From: Prionace glauca
Taxonomy: Eukaryota > Chordata > Chondrichthyes > Carcharhiniformes > Carcharhinidae
Reading direction: 5' to 3'
DNA length: 64,000 bases
Assembly: GCA_037974335.1 (NCBI GenBank)
Contig: CM075736.1
Span: 415,684 to 479,683 of the forward strand
The position numbers and the translations under genes are program-made. The notes beneath the pieces were generated by a model that worked only from the letters and a program-made list of their open reading frames with translations, did no database searches and had not been told where the DNA came from. Within the stretch, counting starts at the first letter, position 1. Each line of letters opens with the position of its first letter. Below are positions 11,153 to 21,420 of this stretch, one piece after another.

Positions 11153-11623
11153 CCATTATTTCCCGATTACTGAACTGGCCAAGATCTGTTTGCAACCCCA
11201 GTGTCCTCCTCACAGCTTACCCTCCTACTTTCTATCATCAGTAAACTTGGACATATCGCACTCTCTCCCCTGATCAAAGTCACTGATAGGGATTGTGAAT
11301 ATCTGAGGCTCCAGCACTGATCCCTGCAGCACCAGTTACATCCTGCCAACCAAAAATCACCCATTTGTTCCTCCTCTGTTTCTGTCCATTAACCAATCCT
11401 CAATCCATGCTATATTACCCCCAATCCCCTGAGCCTGTATCTTGTGGAACAACCTGTTGTGTGACACCTTATCAAACACCTTCTGAAATTCCAGATACAT
11501 TCCTCATCCACTGATTCTCCCAGTGGGATAATATTTGCTCCTTTCCAATCCACGGGGACTGTTCAACGGCGAGACGATAACAAGCTGGAAGTGAGTGGTT
11601 AACGCTGCTCAATGATAGGGTGG

Positions 11624-11818
11624 CTCGCTAAATATTTTTAAGAAACGGGTTGATGGGTTTTTGATAAGAGAAGGGATTAAGGGTTATGGGGAGAGGGCGG
11701 GAAGGTGGAGCTGAGTCACGACAGATCAGCCATGATCTTATTGAATGGCGGGGCAGGCTCGAAGGGCCAGATGGCCTACTCCTGCTCCTATTTCTTATGT
11801 TCTTATTATGTTCTTATG
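11624..11818 (+). mobile_element. CR1-B LINE 3' end, insertion specific to copy 1
   Basis: A 195-bp 5'-truncated CR1-B ends in repeated TTCTTATG. The homologous site in copy 2 (near 41985) is empty and reads GGTGGATTGAAGTATCC. The LINE therefore arrived after the duplication, with loss of about 4 target bases and no clear target duplication. Confidence 0.92.
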
Positions 11819-11930
11819 AAGTATCCTCACAGCTCAGTAAATGGACAGTTCTAGAGTTCAGTAACATTGAACAAACATTATAAACCAAAAACAGGATTCA
11901 ATGGAAACAGTGGAACATTCTGGAACTCAC

Positions 11931-12045
11931 CATCGTTAGCACTTTCGGAATATATAAATCCCAATTCCAGCAACAGCAAAAATAGCAACAAAAATTCCAA
12001 TTCCAATTCCTAATCCAACTCTTGTTCTAGTAGAGGGTTCGGGAC
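11931..12045 (-). CDS. Gene 1 exon 5: stalk and transmembrane segment
   Basis: The acceptor TCTCTAG ends at 12046 and entry is phase 1. The exon reads GPEPSTRTR, then a 24-residue hydrophobic, GxG-rich span (VGLGIGIGIFVAIFAVAGIG, then IYIF), then RKC and TAA (11936-11938). A donor GTGAGT follows at 11930, only 5 nt past the stop, so splicing to a 3' UTR exon should not trigger nonsense-mediated decay. The span has no charged residue, so pairing with ITAM adaptors is not suggested. Confidence 0.78.
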
Positions 12046-15000
12046 CTAGAGACAGAATGAAGCCATTAACAGACTGGGACACACTCACAAAACTAACAGC
12101 AGAGACCTTCAGCATCGAGTATTTCAGAACCATCCCCAGTACAAACAGATCCCTGGTTAATTCTAGTCCTGGAGGGATGTGTGAGGTTAGACACCAATAA
12201 TCTCACACACACCAGGCCGCTCCACAGCTTCTTGCACACAGACACTGCCCCATAATGTGACCGATACATGCTTTCCAATAGAGATAACTGGTCATTGAGC
12301 AGCAATAGTCCCCCACTGCACCCATGCACCACCCCCTGCCCCCTAGCCCCCTCTCCCCCGCACCCGCACCGCCCCCCACCACCGCAGCCCCCCCTCCCCC
12401 GTGCACCCCACCCCCAACCACTGCAGCTCCCCCCCAACCCCACCCCCCCCACCACCACAGCCCCCCCCAACACCACAGACCCCCTCCCCACCCCACCCCA
12501 CCAACACCGCAGCCCCCCCTCCCCCCGCACCCACCCCAACACCGCAGCGCCCCCTCACCCACACACCCCCCTCCCCAGCACCCCCCCCAACACCGCAGCC
12601 CCCCCTCCCCCACTTCCCCCCGCACAGCCCCCCTGCACCCCGCACCCCCCCCCCCCCAAATACTCCACTAAAATAGAGCAAGAACTTCAAACTAAAGTCC
12701 AGTGGAAAATCTCGGGATTAGGTGGGACATCCGGCAGCGTAACATTGACATGTCTGCCCTGAGCGAGACACGACAGGCAGGGGAAGACCAGCTTAAAGAC
12801 CAAGGTGGGGGATATACCTTCTTCCGAAAGAAGAATGTTGTCTCTACGGTGTTGGCTTTGCCATAAAAAACAGATGCATCAGACGTCTCAATGGACCCAC
12901 CGGGGGAGGAAACACCTCATGACTTTATGACTCACTCTGCCCCAGAAACAGCTCATCACAGCCGTCTGTGCCTCCACCCCAACCCTAAACATAAGGGACA
13001 AGACAAAAGAAAGAGTCCACTCCAGCCTTGACCAATCGCTGTCCCACATCCCAAAAGGAGACAAGCTGATTCTCTTCAGTGATGTCAGTGTTCGAGTCAG
13101 GAGGGGAACAAACATTTAGAAAGGTGTCATAGAAATCATAAAAACCTACATTACAGAGAGAGGCCATCCAGCCCATTGAGTCTGCACCAACCAAATCCTA
13201 CCCAGGCCCTATCCCCATATCCCTACATATTTTACCCACTAATCCCTCTAACTGATACATCTCAGGACCACAAAGGGGCACTTTAAGCATGACCAATCAA
13301 CCTCAACCTAACCTGCACACCTTTGGACTTAGGGCACACAGAGAAAAAGCTACAAGGACACTCTGAAAACCTCCCTAAATAAATGTAACATCCCCATTGA
13401 CACGTGCAAATCACTGGTCTTAGAATGCAGTAACTGGAGACAACACATCTGTGAAGGCACCAATCACCTCGAGTGTCAGTGAGTAAAGCACGCGGAGGCC
13501 AAGTGTAAACATTGGGAATAAAGCACAGAACCCAGAGCGAGCCACCCACCCGCCCATCTCATCAACCACCAGCTACCAAACCCGGGGCAGAATCTGCAGC
13601 TCCAGGGTTGGTCTATTCAGCCAGCTGCAGAACCCACCTCTCTGCAGGAGAAGCAAGTCACCCTCGACCCTGAGGGACTGTCATAGAAGGAGAAGATTAG
13701 TGAACCAGGTGGGGTTTTATAACAATGCAATAGCTTCATGGTCACTTTTAGTGGGACCAATTTTATATTTCCAGATTTTTATTGAATAAACTGATTTTAA
13801 ATTCTGAAACTGAGACAGTGGGATTTGAACTCACATTCTCTGGATTATTAGTCCAGGTCTCTGGATTATTAGTCTACTAACATAACCACTGCACAACTGA
13901 ACACATAAAAATTAGAGATTAAATACAGAAAACCTGAAACAGAAATCTCTCACCTGTTATAGAGAGACGGATGAGATCAAATTGCTCCCAATAACAGCCT
14001 GTCTCCAGCCTCTTGTAAATCTGACACTGATAATCATTCTGGTCTGACTCCCTGAGGTCAGAGAGCAGGACTGACCAGTTTCCTTGTTCCAGTTGATCTT
14101 TGAATAACTTTGTTCGGTTTCTGAACCGTGGATCTTGTTGTGTCAAATCATCGTTTCCATTGACCACTCTGTGTAAGATATCACCCTTGGTGGTTCCCCA
14201 GATTCCCAGTAAATCTGAGATGGTAACATTCCCTTTGTAGGTACAGGGCAGCACAACCTGCTCCCCAAGGAACCCAGAAACTGGGACAGGCGAGTCACCT
14301 GGAAAAGATTGGAAGTATTTATAAATGGATATAATCTCCTTGTTGAGCTCCATATCTGTTGAGCTCCTTGTGTAGGGATATGGGGATAGGGTCTGGGTGG
14401 GATTGTGTTCGGTGCAGACTCGATGGGCCGAAGGGCCTGTTTCTGCACTGTAGGGTTCTATATCTGAGGGACAGGAAGGTGAGACTCAGAAACAGAAATA
14501 ACAATTCCAGGTAATTTAAGGACCAGTTACAGGTAACAGTGACCCGCACCACTCACTCCCACACAATCATTCTTTGGTAAATTGTCACACAACATTTCAA
14601 ACCTTCCAGTGTTACTCACTGTCTATCCAGTGAAACAACTGCAGAAATGTTCAAAAGACTCTAAGTCATTTTAATATCATCACCATATCATAAATATGGA
14701 ACATCTGAAATAGGAACCTCTCACCTGTTACAAAGAGATCGACTGAATCAATTTTCTCCAAATGAATTTGTTTATCAATCTTGTGGATCCAACACTCGTA
14801 CTGGCTCTGGTCTGATTCCCTGAGGTCAGAGAGCAGGACTGACCAGTTTCCTTGTTCCAGTTGATCTTTGAACAGCTTTGTTCTGTTTCTGAACCGTGGA
14901 TCTTGTTTCCTCAAATCATCGCTTCCATTGATAAACTCGTGCAAAAATTCACGTTTGGGTGTCCCCCAGATTACCAGTAAATCTGAGACTGGGATATTCC

Positions 15001-18000
15001 CTTTGTAGGTACAGGGCAGCACAACCTGCTTCCCAAGGAACCCAGAAACTGGGAAATGTGAAACACCTGGAAAAGATTGGAAGTATTTATCCACAGATAT
15101 AACCTCCCTGCTGGTACATTACATCCCAAGCTTCACATGGTTACACTGCGATGCTCGATTTACAAGAAGCACTGATCAGTACCTCACTGCTTTCATTTGT
15201 GTGGGAAGGTTAAAGCTCAGACATTGAGAGCCTTTAACTAAAACCAGCTTGTGCTGGATATTTGTAAGCACAGAGCAGCTGGACAACACTTTGAATCACA
15301 TGTTTTCCATTTGTACACGTGCTGGGAGAACAGATCAGGATATTGGTCACCTCCCCTTGGGAGAAAAATCACAGACTGGGGAGGTGGACAATGTGAGGTG
15401 GAACTCAGGAGCTGAAAACTGACCCTGAAATGTAAAGGTCGGATTTATCAATGTCTATCTGATCCCAGGCTCCTGATTCCAGAGCTCAGGATCTCATCCC
15501 AGTCCCTTTCGATTCCCATCTGAGACCCACTGGCTCTCAGGCACCCATCCCAGTGTTATCCAGTCTCCCATCCCAGTGTCACTGAGTGTTGCTCAGTGTC
15601 CAGATCCCACTGTTCACATCACAGGGGTTAATGTGAAGACATTAACTTCCCTCCTTTCAGTTCTGATGATCATTGTGTGTGATGTGAAACTACCGTGTCC
15701 ACTTCCTCAATGGCTCCACTGGCAGGACACACAGCACCTTAAAGCTAGATGTATTCCTGACCCCCCCACCCTGTGATCAGTGCTGAAATGTTCCAGCAGT
15801 CACAGCTCTTACCTGAAACATCAGCAACAACACTCAGCAACAGCAGCAACAGGAGTCTGTGGAACTTGTGTCCCTGCAACAAGAAAACACAGTGACCCCC
15901 TTTATAGAACATAGAACATTACAGCGCAGAACAGGCCCTTCGGCCCACGATGTTGTGCCGACCAGTTAAAAAACAATGACCCTCTAACCTAAACCAATCC
16001 CTTTTCGTCCATAAACCCATCCACGGATCTCTTAAACGCCCCCAAACTAGGCGCATTTACAACTGCAGCAGGCAGGGCATTCCAATCCCTCACCACCCTC
16101 TGGGTAAAGAACCTCCCCCCTGACATCAGTCCTATAACTACCCCCCCTTAATTTAAAGCCATGCCCCCTCGTGCTAGCTTTCTCCGTCTGAGGAAAAAGG
16201 CTATCACTGTCCACCCTATCTAAACCTCTAATCATCTTATATCTTTCAATAAGATCCCCTCTTAGCCGCCTTCTTTCCAGCGAAAACAACCCCAAATCCC
16301 TCAGTCTCTCCTCATAGTGCCATTACGCACCGTCAGAGGGTCAGCGCTGAGGGAGCACCGCGCTGGGCGTTTGTCTGACTTTGTTCCAGAATATCCCACT
16401 AGATTTTTTTGTAATTGAAATGTAATTACAGGATTAAATAGAAATTATTGCTCTGTTATGTGTTTTGAGACAGTAGCTGGGATTTTATCAGCACGCCCTG
16501 CCCATCGATAGGCAGAACGAGCCGGTAAAACCACACAGGAGGTGAAAAATCAGGATCACACCCAATTTCTCAGCTCTCACGAGTTTATGAGATGCGGATT
16601 TCTGGCGGGGTCAGCCTCTCACTGGAAATGGGCGTGGGGCTGGATAAATTATGGTCATATTTATTTGCATGTACTTGCCTTTGTGGCATTGCTGGGCAAA
16701 GTTTTCTTCTTGGGTAGTGGCAGCCTGGTAGTGCCACCCTGTCACATTGGCACCGCCAACCTGGCAAAGCTCACCAGCCACTGTCCCCCAGCCAGTGCTA
16801 AGGAGTGGAGACTATGGAGATGGGACCAGGTGCAGGGCCTATGGGGCAGGGGTGGAGCCAATGGGTGCATAGCCAGGGGCAGGGCCTGATCAGGGAGGGA
16901 GGGGGGTCTGTTGCGCACTCTGCATTGCTATTGGATCAGGAGGAGAGAACATGATCAGTCTGGGCAGTGAGGTCTGTATTTGAGTGTTGTGGGGCTTCTG
17001 ATCAGCCGCGGGTCCTCATGATTGCGAAATAGGGGGTGGGGTTTGTTTAAGAACATAAGAAATAGGAGCAGGAGTAGGCCAACTAGCCCTTCAAGCCTGC
17101 CCCGCCATGGCTGATCTGTCGTGGCTCAGTTCCACCTTCCCGCCCTCTCCCCATAACCCTTAATCCCCTCTCTTATCAAAAACCCATCAACCTGCGTCTG
17201 AGCAGCAGCAGCCTGACAGCCCTCTATCTGTCAGACCCCTGCTGTTTAAATTGTGCATGTGCAGAATCAGAGGTCTGTACATGCGCAGTAGCTCCCTCTG
17301 CAGGCTCGCTGCCGAATTAAGCCCAACCCAGTGCCTGCAGCAGCAGCAAGTAACAAACCATTTTTTTCTGTAAGATTGGGCGTGAAAACTCACCCAAAAA
17401 ACAGATCAGGAACTCTCTCATTTTCACACTCGCTAGGCATTTCGAATCATTCATGTAAAATTCCGCTCAATGTCTCTATGATGAGATTCTATGTTAACTC
17501 TGAAATGAATTCAATGGGCTGAGGGAATTGAAATCTGATGCCAAGGTTGTAGTTGGTGAGGTTTCTCGATATGTTCACCATGGTTTCTTCACCCTGTCTA
17601 CTGCTGTAAAATTGAGATGGATGCTCTGAATCACAGAAACTGTCACTGGCTATTTTTTTGCAGTGAGGGTTGGGATGTAACTGATTACCGCAGTGAGTCA
17701 GCAGGTAGAAAAGCTGGGTTAAACTTCAAATATTAATTCTGTTTCTCTCTCCACAGATTCTCTGTCTGGACTGCTGAGGAATTGCAGCATTTTCTATAAT
17801 TATCTCAAATCTGGAATTCTCTGCCCGTTGAAGTGGTGGAGGCTACCTTGCTAAATATTTTTAAGTCGCGGGTTGATGGGTTTTTGATAAGAGAGGGGAT
17901 TAAGGGTTATGGGGAGAGGGCGGGAATGTGGAACTGAGCCAGGACAGATCAGCCATGATCTTATTGAATGGCGGGGCAGGTTCGAAGGGCTAGTTGGCCT

Positions 18001-19261
18001 ACTCCTGCTCCTATTTCTTATGTTCTTATTTCCAGGATCCTCAGGAGTTTATTTTGAACAAAGAGCTGAATGGGGGTGAGGATGAAGGAAAGTTTCCCCC
18101 AGTGATACTGACAGTCCCTACAGCTCCTATTCACTCATCCCAGTCAATACAGGGATTAACACTGAGCCCAACACCAGAGGCACATTCACAGTCACCTATC
18201 CATCAGAAGTAGCCATGAGAAACAAAGGTGCAAAGCACAGGCTGGGTGGCCCGATGTCCGAGGGATAATTCCTTCACCTTGTACCAGAGGGGATTGGTGG
18301 AGCTGGATCACTCCTGGTCTCCAGTTCCTCACCTTCCAGGTCAGAAGTGAAGTTTCCCAGGAATGTGCTTGGATCGAGATTAGAACTGTCTGGACCCACC
18401 CAGTGAAACATATTGTGGAGAAAAGTAGAGAGGCTATTAACTTAACAAGTCAGGAAGTGCTAATATGGAAAAAAGGGTGTCCCTTTTTAACAATGTGATA
18501 CACAAGGAAACCTCTAACGAAATGTTTTAACTCATTCACAGGACGGGGTGTCACTGTCTAGACCAGCATTTATTGCCCATCTCTAATTGTCCCTTGAGAA
18601 GGTGGTGGGTGAGCTGCCTTCTTGAACCTGCTGCAGTCCCTGAGGTGTAGGTACACCCACCATGCTGTGAGGAAAATTGGAAATCATGAGGTACTCATGG
18701 GGAATTTTTAAAAAGAGAGATTTTTAAGGCTGGGGATTCTTAACAATAAATGGCTGATAATCGCAATCTGTTATCGAGAAGTATGAGGCAGAGTCTTATT
18801 CACTATTTACAAAGCATAACCATTGAAAGGAACTGAACTGAATCAATCGCAACCTATTGCCCTGGTTATTATTAAATGAAACGCAAATAAAAGCAGTTGC
18901 TGTCCACAATGTAAAAACCAGGCAGATTGCTGAACCGGTCTATTTCTGCTTTAAGTAAAATGTAAATAGAATCATCCTCCCAGTACAGGGAATAAGAGAC
19001 AGACACTGATCTCATCCTCCAACCATCACCACTCTTTTTCCATCCATTTCCCATTGCCCCCGGATCCCCCACCCTTACCTTCCCCACCCCCCCATTGCTG
19101 TCCCTCTAGACCCTGCTGACAGTCCCTGCAGCTCCTTTCCATCCATTCCCCCGGATAAGGAGCTGAATAGGGGCGAGGATGGAGGAAAGTTTTCCCCAGA
19201 TCCCCCCCTTTCCCCCCCGGCTCTGAGACACTGACAGTACCTGCAGCTCCTTTCCATCCAT
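11936..19261 (-). CDS. Gene 1: two-V-set B7/butyrophilin-like membrane receptor, tail-less
   Basis: Split host gene with coding exons 19241-19261, 15813-15873, 14725-15066, 13954-14298 and 12045 down to the stop at 11936. Every intron is GT-AG. Intron 1 is phase 0 and introns 2-4 are phase 1, the usual IgSF arrangement. Coding exons add to exactly 292 codons. The product has a signal peptide (MDGKELQ plus a Leu-rich core), two V-set domains, a stalk of about 9 residues, one Gly-rich hydrophobic span, and RKC before TAA. NRT and NWS sequons occur in both domains, with NGS in V1 and NVT in V2. The RFRNRTKLF and DL-ESD-Y-C pattern suits the B7/butyrophilin group, likely a cell-surface ligand or receptor of leukocytes. 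A C-set domain, usual for B7 proteins, was not found. Family assignment is inference by eye; the exon structure is read directly. Confidence 0.8.
12300..12665. repeat. C-rich low-complexity tract
   Basis: About 360 bp of runs of C broken by CA and CG pieces such as CACCACCGCAGC. It gives long Pro-rich and Gly-rich frames that are not genes. Copy 2 keeps only about 90 bp of it (42478-42570). Confidence 0.9.
12700..13700 (+). mobile_element. LINE remnant (RTE/BovB-like endonuclease) with internal SINE
   Basis: At 12730-12810 the translation contains LSETRQAGEDQLKDQGGGYT, typical of the APE-type endonuclease of RTE-like LINEs. A C-terminal-like block (YKDTLKTSLNKCNIPIDTCK) follows at about 13345, after a minus-strand SINE. 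Most of the element is missing. The interval lies in the intron between the V2 and TM exons and is absent from copy 2. Confidence 0.6.
13121..13335 (-). mobile_element. SINE 3' part, minus strand
   Basis: It contains the body and 3' region (ATCCAGCCCATTGAGTCTGC; TTTACCCACTAATCCCTC), but the tRNA head is missing. Confidence 0.75.
13954..14298 (-). CDS. Gene 1 exon 4: V-set domain 2
   Basis: 345 bp, bounded by a TTTTCCAG acceptor and a GTGAGAG donor, phase 1 on both sides. The domain has the B-strand Cys (VVLPCTYKG), C-strand Trp (GIWGTTKG), and F-strand DxxxYxC (DQNDYQCQIY). An extra Cys lies in the FG loop (ETGCYW) and could pair with a partner or ligand. There is no J-like FGxG end and no recombination signal, so it is not an antigen-receptor V. 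It is about two-thirds identical to V1, with an identical DE-strand stretch. Confidence 0.85.
14371..14465 (+). mobile_element. SINE 3'-end fragment
   Basis: It matches the SINE 3' region (GGTGCAGACTCGATGGGCCG to GTAGGGTTCTATA). It lies in the intron between V1 and V2, and its homologue is at 43160-43254. Confidence 0.75.
14725..15066 (-). CDS. Gene 1 exon 3: V-set domain 1
   Basis: 342 bp, phase 1 on both sides. The domain starts GVSHFPVSGFLGKQVVLPC and has Trp in VIWGTPK, then the block RFRNRTKLFKDQLEQGNWSV, and ends near DQSQYECWIHK with strand G VDLFVTG. Canonical Cys, Trp and DxxxYxC are all present. Gene 2 differs here by one residue (YEC to YKC). Confidence 0.85.
15813..15873 (-). CDS. 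Gene 1 exon 2: signal-peptide core
   Basis: A 61-bp exon with TTGCAG acceptor and GTAAGAG donor. It encodes GHKFHRLLLLLLLSVVADVS and gives one base to the next exon. It has seven Leu in a row and no internal Met, so translation must start upstream. Joined to the phase-0 exon MDGKELQ it makes a normal signal peptide with cleavage near ADVSG. Confidence 0.8.
15904..16317 (-). mobile_element. CR1-like LINE (family D) 3' end in intron 1
   Basis: On the minus strand it encodes LGLFSLERRRLRGDLIERYK and the next C-terminal blocks. The 3' end (GGGCCGAAGGGCCTGTTCTG) reaches TCTATGTTCTATA at 15904. It is shared with 44693-45106, so it predates the duplication. Confidence 0.85.
16318..17047. other. Intron 1 sequence, no feature
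   Basis: No repeat family or coding exon is recognised. The homologue is at 45107-45836. Confidence 0.4.
17048..17197 (-). mobile_element. CR1-B LINE 3' end
   Basis: A 150-bp fragment in reverse (AAGAACATAAGAAATAGGAG to AAAAACCCATCAACC). It is shared with 45837-45986. Confidence 0.88.
17198..17809. other. Intron 1 sequence, no feature
   Basis: Nothing recognised. The homologue is at 45987-46598. Confidence 0.4.
17810..18029 (+). mobile_element. CR1-B LINE 3' end
   Basis: A 5'-truncated copy running from the LWNSLP-equivalent region to the TTCTTATGTTCTTA tail. It is shared with 46599-46817. Confidence 0.9.
18033..18200 (-). repeat. Decayed relative of the exon-1 cassette
   Basis: The order of blocks (AAAGAGCTGAATGGGGGTGA, AAAGTTTCCCCCAGT, CTGACAGTCCCT, CAGCTCCTATTCAC) repeats the core of the exon-1 cassettes at 19.2 and 24.8 kb. 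The ATG and donor are lost. It points to an older round of cassette duplication. Confidence 0.6.
18557..18670 (-). mobile_element. LINE 3'-end fragment (L2-like)
   Basis: In reverse it reads as the widespread 3' end with CCTTCTCAAGGGACAATTAG and GGGCAATAAATGCTGG. Related pieces are at 23661, 27590, 33575, 47345, 51775 and 55900. Confidence 0.65.
18671..19089. other. Intron 1 sequence, no feature
   Basis: No gene or repeat is recognised. The homologous site in copy 2 carries a SINE (47696-48039). Confidence 0.4.
19241..19261 (-). CDS. Gene 1 exon 1, coding part (MDGKELQ)
   Basis: ATG at 19261-19259 lies in a strong context (GGAATGG, with G at -3 and +4). It encodes MDGKELQ and ends exactly at a GTACTG donor in phase 0, matching exon 2. 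The same 21 bp with a GT donor occurs at 24786, 32693, 48375 and 52898. A neighbouring tandem copy lacks GT (CTGCAGGGAC). The start rests on frame and phase agreement and on this repeated conservation, with no transcript data. Confidence 0.65.
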
Positions 19262-19660
19262 TCCCCACACAGGGATCAGCTCGGAGACTCCACACTGACA
19301 ACAGGAGGGACAGAAAGGGTCAGATTCTCCACCTAGCGGGAAAGAGACACCTTTCCCCAGTTAGAGCACAATCTCAAACTTCAGCGCAGCCCGGGCTGGG
19401 GCTGGTGATCTGGGTTTATTCACACAGAGCAGGGGGGGTGCTGACCATCCACGCTCTCTCCTCCCTCTCCCCGGGTGTGGGCTGAACAGTTTCCCGGGAG
19501 GCAACACTCGGATTGTTGTTTCACTCCAATCCCTTCAGGGGAAAAGCAGCTTTTAACCCGGTTTTTCCTGACAGAGGCTGGGACTTTAATCCTCACTCCC
19601 CCCCCCTGTGAATGGTAGAGTGCAGGCTCTGCCCTCAGCCCCATTCTGCAGCTTCCTGCA
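19262..19660 (-). promoter_or_regulatory. Gene 1 leader and probable promoter (alpha type)
   Basis: A GC-rich block directly upstream of exon 1, conserved in the other cassettes. It holds a CCAAT element (plus-strand CCAAT at 19527-19531), a CCCGGG core and a TATA-like GTGTGAATAAACCCAG. The leader next to the ATG (GCGGGAAAGAGACACCTTTC on plus) is the alpha type shared with 24.9 kb, and differs from gene 2. The transcription start cannot be placed from sequence. Confidence 0.45.
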
Positions 19661-19864
19661 ATTTGAATGAATGAACTCCATCAGCAGCACCCACGTTATC
19701 AAGTTTACGGAAGATTCGGTCAGGAAACTAATTTCATCATTAACACTTCAGTGCCAGCTTGAAAATTAATATTCACAGTTTGGTTCTCCAATCCGGAATC
19801 AATCAGACCCCCTAATACTGGCTCAAGATTGACAGCACCACATGGCTTCAAATAAACCATCAGA

Positions 19865-19935
19865 TTAATACAGGAGCCAGACTCTGGGTTTAAGGGGTTC
19901 GCACGCATAAACCCAGAGTCTGGATCCTGTATTAA
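19865..19935. repeat. Hairpin at the array start
   Basis: Arms of 27 bp (19865-19891 and 19909-19935) are reverse complements with one mismatch around a 17-nt loop. The left arm is a unit in reverse, so the first repeat is a palindrome. Copy 2 has the same at 49009-49079. Confidence 0.9.
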
Positions 19936-21420
19936 AGGGGTTCACACAGATAAACCCAGAGTCTGCCTCCTGTATTAAAGGGGCTCACACAAATAAACCC
20001 AGAGTCTGGCTCCTGTATTAAAGGGGTTCAGACGGATAAACCCAGAGACTGGCTCCTGTATTAAAGAGGTTCAGACAGATAAACCCAGAGGCAGGCTCCT
20101 GTATTAAAGGGGCTCACACAAATAAACCCAGAGTCTGGCTCCTGTATTAAAGGGGTTCAGACGGATAAACCCAGAGACTGGCTCCTGTATTAAAGGGGTT
20201 CACACAGATAAACCCAGAGTCTGGCTCCTGTATTAAAGGGGTTCAGACGGATAAACCCAGAGTCTGGCTCCTGTATTAAAGGGGTTCACACAGATAAACT
20301 CAGAGTCTGGCTCCTGTATTAAAGGGGCTCACACAAATAAACCCAGAGTCTGGCTCCTGTATTAAAGGGGTTCAGACGGATAAACCCAGAGACTGGCTCC
20401 TGTATTAAAGGGGTTCACACAAATAAACCCAGAGTCTGGCTCCTGTATTAAAGGGGTTCAGACGGATAAACCCAGAGACTGGCTCCTGTATTAAAGGGGT
20501 TCACACAGATAAACACAGAGTCTGGCTCCTGTGTTAAAGGAGTTCACACAGATAAACCCAGAGTCTGGCTCCTTTATTAAAGGGGTTCACACAGATAAAC
20601 CCAGAGTCTGGCTCCTGTATTAAAGGGGTTCACACGGATAAACCCAGAGTCTGGCTCCTTTATTAAAGGAGTGCAGACAGATAAACCCAGAGTCTGGCTC
20701 CTGTATTAAAGGGGTTCAGACAGATAAACCCAGAGTCTGGCTCCTGTATTAAATGGGTTCACACAGATAAACCCAGAGTCTGGCTCCTGTATTAAAGGGG
20801 TTCACACAGATAAACCCACAGTCTGGATCCTGTATTAAAGGGGTTCACACAGATAACCCCAGAGTCTGGCTCCTGTGTTAAAGGAGTTCACACAGATAAA
20901 CCCAGAGTCTGGCTCCTTTATTAAAGGGGTTCACACAGATAAACCCAGAGTCTGGCTCCTGTATTAAAGGGGTTCAGACAGATAAACCCAGAGTCTGGCT
21001 CCTGTATTAAATGGGTTCACACAGATAAACCCAGAGTCTGGCTCCTGTATTAAAGGGGCTCACACAAATAAACCCAGAGTCTGGCTCCTGTATTAAAGGG
21101 GTTCAGACGGATAAACCCAGAGACTGGCTCCTGTATTAAAGGGGTTCACACAGATAAACCCAGAGTCTGGCTCCTGTATTAAAGGGGTTCACACAGACAA
21201 ACACAGAGTCTGGCTCCGGTATTAAAGGAGTTCACACAGATAAACCCAGAGTCTGGCTCCTGTATTAAATTCGTTCACACAGATAAACCCAGAGTCTGGC
21301 TCCTGTATTAAAGGGGTTCACACAGATAAACCCAGAGTCTGGATCCTGTATTAAAGGGGTTCACACAGATAAACCCAGAGTCTGGCTCCTGTATTAAAGG
21401 GGTTCACACAGATAAACCCG
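19865..21420. repeat. 43-bp minisatellite array, copy 1 left part
   Basis: About 35 units of 43 bp follow an inverted founding half-unit. The unit contains TTCACACAGATAAACCCAG and TCTGGCTCCTGTATTAAAGG. Most units carry AGATAA (WGATAR); others read CGGATAA. Identical unit variants recur 344 bp apart (8 units), as at 20573 and 20917. The array starts 604 bp upstream of the exon-1 ATG. It is interrupted at 21421 by a LINE. Confidence 0.95.

Larger units (their letters stand above)
10631..11560 (-). mobile_element. LINE, minus strand, split by a PLE end
   Basis: The 3' half of a CR1/L2-like LINE in reverse orientation: C-terminal blocks at 10640-10903 and RT blocks at 11164-11560. A PLE fragment with target duplication lies between (10904-11152). 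The homologue is at 40991-41921. Confidence 0.65.

Noticed and set aside
12203-12762. Pro-rich and Gly-rich frames up to 164 residues
   Set aside because: They arise from the C-rich tract in an intron. Copy 2 lacks most of it, which shows no coding constraint.
15888-15894. CACAGTG recombination-signal heptamer near exon 2
   Set aside because: No spaced nonamer, not next to a V segment, and changed to CACAATG in copy 2. No J-like segment exists. Chance match.
19865-21420. Possible CRISPR array
   Set aside because: Units are contiguous 43-bp tandem repeats with point variants. There are no unique spacers, no cas genes, and the host is a vertebrate.
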